Shown here piece after piece: positions 6,358 to 8,613 of a stretch of DNA of 8,613 nucleotides; position 1 is the stretch's first letter, and each line of letters opens with the position of its first letter. This DNA comes from Nostoc cf. edaphicum LEGE 07299 (GTDB taxonomy: Bacteria; Cyanobacteriota; Cyanobacteriia; Cyanobacteriales; Nostocaceae), in the NCBI RefSeq assembly GCF_015207245.1, contig NZ_JADEXF010000092.1, positions 1 through 8,613 of the forward strand, read 5' to 3'. Below the pieces are notes generated by a model. It saw nothing but the letters and a program-made list of their open reading frames with translations. It was not told the DNA's origin and searched no databases. Made by a program: the position numbers and the translations under genes.

Positions 6358-6542
6358 ATGGAAACTATCAATACGGCTCTTTGTTCTTCTGGTTTATCCG
6401 GTATGGTATTTCATGCGCCGTTAAATCTATTGTTAGTAATCAGCCAATTGCTGTTACCACCGAAGACGGAATTAATGTAATGAAAATTATAGAAGCAGCT
6501 ATTAAAAGCAGCAATGAGCTAAAAATTCATAACGTTGCTTGA
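6358..6542 (+). pseudogene. Gfo/Idh-type oxidoreductase remnant with large internal deletion
   Basis: From ATG 6358 one frame reads METINTALCSSGLSGMVFHAP. This matches the start of NAD(P)-dependent Gfo/Idh/MocA sugar dehydrogenases, where the Rossmann loop is followed by a VFHAP-like motif. The similarity ends near 6420. In another frame, 6438-6542 reads NQPIAVTTEDGINVMKIIEA and ends SSNELKIHNVA, the typical C-terminal end of the same family (TEDG followed by a helix). The family is usually about 330-350 residues, so roughly 280 residues are missing. The join, near 6421-6440, also shifts frame. The gene is dead. It probably encoded a sugar or sugar-acid oxidoreductase that worked with the uptake genes around it. 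The exact substrate cannot be told. Confidence 0.72.
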
Positions 6543-6594
6543 AGTGAGCTAAAACTCCAACTTAAAAATATGTAATGTAATGTTGATTAGCTCA
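6515..6594. promoter_or_regulatory. Three copies of TGAGCTAA upstream of the porin gene
   Basis: TGAGCTAA occurs at 6515-6522 and 6545-6552, exactly 30 bp apart, and inverted as TTAGCTCA at 6587-6594. The 30-bp step is close to three helical turns, so the first two copies face the same side of DNA. The set could be an operator array for the porin, or the inverted pair could simply be a hairpin in the leader. No known regulator is matched. Confidence 0.3.
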
Positions 6595-6608
6595 TACTTT
6601 GGTTCGAG

Positions 6609-6614
6609 GATAAT
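6609..6614 (+). promoter_or_regulatory. Possible -10 box for the porin gene
   Basis: GATAAT, five of six matches to the sigma-70 -10 consensus, lies 48 bp before the porin ATG. The best -35-like hexamer, TTGATT at 6583-6588, is 20 bp away, longer than the usual 17. The inverted TGAGCTAA copy lies between the two boxes and overlaps the end of the -35-like hexamer. A moderate guess only. Confidence 0.3.
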
Positions 6615-6662
6615 TTCTTTCGTTACAAGCTGATAATTCAACCATTTTCAATTAAAAAATCA

Positions 6663-8276
6663 ATGCTAAAAACTATTTTTCCTAGCTTTTTTATTTTATT
6701 TTTGGCAATTCCAGCAGTTTGGGCAGCACCTCCAGAAGACGATCCTAATGCAGCAGATGCTAATCGGACTTTGCAGGGACAAGTCACTTCTGTTTCCCAG
6801 TTTTCTGATGTACAACCAACCGATTGGGCGTTTGGTGCATTGCAATCTTTAGTGGAACGCTACGGTTGTATTGCAGGTTATCCCAATTCCACTTATCGCG
6901 GGAACCGTGCCTTAACTCGTTATGAGTTTGCCGCAGGTTTAAATGCTTGTTTGGATCGGATTAATGAGTTAATTGCCACAGCTACTAGCGATTTGGTTAA
7001 CAAGCAAGATTTGGCAGTGATGCAAAAGTTGCAGCAAGACTTTGCCGCAGAACTGGCAACTCTGCGCGGACGAGTAGATGCCTTAGAAGCACAGACAGCA
7101 ACATTGGAGGCGCAGCAGTTTTCTACTACTACTAGGTTGAATGCTCAAATTATCACCGCCGTTAGTGATACCTTTGGTAATAGAGTAGGTGGGGAAGATG
7201 ATGAATCCAATCTCTACTTTGCAAATCGGGGTCGTCTCAACTTTGAGAGCAGTTTCACTGGCAAAGATTTATTGCGAGTTCGGCTAGAATTTGGTAACTT
7301 TACGAATTCTAATGGTGCAAGCCAAATTGCCGCAGCCACAGGCACAGGGATGACACGCCTGAACTTTGATTATGGCAGCAACGAGACACTTTTTGTCCCC
7401 CACATCCGTTATTACTTCCCAGTCAGTGAATCCCTTAACTTCGTTGTTGGGCCTACAGGCATTGGTTACACCGACATTTCCACCACCGTTACTCCCCCCA
7501 CAATTGCTGATGATGGTAATGGGGTTCCCTCACTTTTTGGATCGTACAGTCCCTTATTCCGGCGAGGTGGCGGTGGTGCAGCGGCTAACTGGAACATTAC
7601 CCAAGACTTGGTTCTCACCTTGGGCTATTTAGCAAGCAGTCCTAATGTGCCATCGGGGAGCAACGGCTTGTTTGATGGCGGCTACAACGCCCTAGCGCAC
7701 TTAGCCTATTATGGTAAGCAAGGAGCGATCGGTATTGCCTACTCTCATGGCTATAGCCCTGGTGGAGTAGTCGATATCTCTGCTGGGACGGGTAGTGTCC
7801 TGTCAAATGCTCCCTTTGGCAACAACATTGCTACTTCCAACGATATTGTAGGCACACAGGGATACTATCGCTTCTCCCCGAATTTCCAAGTCCACGCTTG
7901 GGGTGGATATATTTGGGCAAATGCCGAGAGTTCTGGTTTGAGTGATATTTCCAATGGTAGGGGTGGATCAGATTCTCTATTTGTGAACAATGGTGCCAAT
8001 GCCAATGTCTGGTTTGGGGCGGTTGGTGTGTCGTTTCCCGATGTGGGTGGTAGAGGCAATCTCCCAGGAATTCTCTTTGGTATACCACCTCATGTCTCTA
8101 ACAGCGATGTCCGTCAAGACCGGGACAACGCTTACCATATCGAAGCATTTTATCGTTATCGGCTAAATGACAACATCTCAGTTACTCCTGGTTTTTGGGT
8201 GATTCTCAACCCGGAAAACGATAGCAGAAATGATACGCAGTATGTGGGTGTGCTTCGCACAACCTTCGATTTTTAA
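6663..8276 (+). CDS. oprB: OprB-type carbohydrate porin with SLH domain
   Basis: A 537-residue outer-membrane protein that should let sugars diffuse into the periplasm. A signal peptide (MLKTIFPSFFILFLAIPAVWA) is likely cut after residue 21. Next come an acidic linker and one SLH domain (about 46-100: FSDVQPTDWAFGALQSLVER through ALTRYEFAAGLNACLDRI), which in cyanobacteria ties the porin to cell-wall polymer. A coiled coil (about 112-155) follows, then a beta-barrel of the OprB family to the end. The last residues, LRTTFDF, finish in the terminal Phe used for outer-membrane assembly. Two Cys (69, 96) lie in the SLH domain. No Shine-Dalgarno sequence precedes ATG 6663. The gene has its own leader and a terminator right after it, so it may be a single-gene unit. 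Sugar specificity is inferred from the neighbouring transporters; general porins of this layout also exist in cyanobacteria. Confidence 0.87.
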   Translation: MLKTIFPSFFILFLAIPAVWAAPPEDDPNAADANRTLQGQVTSVSQFSDVQPTDWAFGALQSLVERYGCIAGYPNSTYRGNRALTRYEFAAGLNACLDRINELIATATSDLVNKQDLAVMQKLQQDFAAELATLRGRVDALEAQTATLEAQQFSTTTRLNAQIITAVSDTFGNRVGGEDDESNLYFANRGRLNFESSFTGKDLLRVRLEFGNFTNSNGASQIAAATGTGMTRLNFDYGSNETLFVPHIRYYFPVSESLNFVVGPTGIGYTDISTTVTPPTIADDGNGVPSLFGSYSPLFRRGGGGAAANWNITQDLVLTLGYLASSPNVPSGSNGLFDGGYNALAHLAYYGKQGAIGIAYSHGYSPGGVVDISAGTGSVLSNAPFGNNIATSNDIVGTQGYYRFSPNFQVHAWGGYIWANAESSGLSDISNGRGGSDSLFVNNGANANVWFGAVGVSFPDVGGRGNLPGILFGIPPHVSNSDVRQDRDNAYHIEAFYRYRLNDNISVTPGFWVILNPENDSRNDTQYVGVLRTTFDF

Positions 8277-8613
8277 CTGAATGTGAATGGTTTGCTTGAT
8301 GGACAGAGTGCTGAGTATTCAGCACTCTTTTGGGACTTACAGTGAAAAAACAAAAATTATTCTTCTTAGCTTTGTCGTCGCTGTGCGAATTTTACAACCG
8401 ATTCAAGGACGGGGTAATCCTGATTTGCTTGCAACTGTTGCTTTTTCCATGAGCAACACAATGAACCTATCCTACTATTCTAAAAATCCCTAATTCTTCT
8501 TGTAAAATGTGCCTGAAAACTTTGATTTTTCGTTTTTAGCGCTCACTCAGCTTAAGAGGTTGCTTAAAAAGTAGTTGACTGTGATTTTGATCGCACTATT
8601 ACCCCCCTTAATC
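8277..8613. other. Region after the porin gene, no convincing gene
   Basis: Apart from the terminator at 8305-8331 there is a stretch that may be a decayed or non-coding segment. From GTG 8342 one frame begins VKKQKLFFLALSSL, like a signal peptide, but runs into an unrelated sequence. Another frame reads LLATVAFSMSNTMNLSYYSK and stops at 8490-8492. Neither has a ribosome binding site or recognised family features. Near the right edge, TTGACT (8575-8580) and TATTAC (8597-8602), 16 bp apart, loosely resemble a promoter for a gene beyond the window. Confidence 0.5.
8305..8331 (+). terminator. Rho-independent terminator after the porin gene
   Basis: AGAGTGCTGA (8305-8314) and TCAGCACTCT (8319-8328) form a perfect 10-bp stem with a GTAT loop. 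The stem ends in T and is followed by TTT (8329-8331) before GGG. It lies 28 bp after the porin stop. The U-tract is short, but the position and stem are convincing. Confidence 0.85.

Noticed and set aside
7831..8088. Reverse-strand open frames within the porin gene
   Set aside because: His/Pro-rich antisense shadow of the beta-barrel coding sequence.
8287..8490. Small + strand ORF of 68 codons after the porin
   Set aside because: Its first third runs through the terminator hairpin and it has no ribosome binding site, so it is not called as a gene. The downstream part is noted as a possible remnant.

Overview
The window looks like chromosomal DNA of a filamentous, Nostoc-type cyanobacterium. 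Four things point there: four copies of the HIP1 octamer GCGATCGC (1078-1085, 3152-3159, 4065-4072, 5346-5353), AATTCGT heptamer repeats, several hairpin elements typical of Nostocales intergenic DNA, and a porin with the cyanobacterial SLH plus coiled-coil plus OprB layout. All intact genes are on the + strand.

Layout. 1-95: C-terminal end of a sugar-binding protein cut by the window edge. 235-1263: a second, complete, lipoprotein-type sugar-binding protein, evidently a tandem paralogue. 1264-1722: a 459-bp spacer with a folded segment and a GC-rich Nostoc-type repeat just before the next gene. 1723-3279: double-domain sugar ABC ATPase. 3276-4274: its membrane permease, translationally coupled through an ATGA overlap. 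4275-4394: a G-rich/C-rich inverted-repeat spacer. 4395-5795: a major facilitator sugar porter of the GlcP type. 5796-6357: a spacer packed with small non-coding repeats, two of which look like miniature transposable elements. 6358-6542: the wreck of a Gfo/Idh-type oxidoreductase gene whose two ends are joined by a large internal deletion. 6663-8276: an OprB-type outer-membrane porin, closed by a clear intrinsic terminator at 8305-8331. 8277-8613 otherwise holds no convincing gene.

Together the genes make a full sugar-uptake route. The porin lets sugar across the outer membrane. The binding protein(s) deliver it to a high-affinity, ATP-driven importer, and GlcP offers a separate secondary-transport path across the inner membrane. 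The gene set matches the fructose transporter frtABC described in Anabaena variabilis and the glcP/oprB sugar-uptake genes studied in Nostoc punctiforme, where glcP is linked to plant symbiosis. The assignment of substrates here is by family resemblance, not by experiment.

The unusual parts are the tandem binding-protein genes, the cluster of mobile-element-like repeats between glcP and oprB, and the deleted oxidoreductase lying between them. I see no tRNA, rRNA, CRISPR array or intact insertion sequence.
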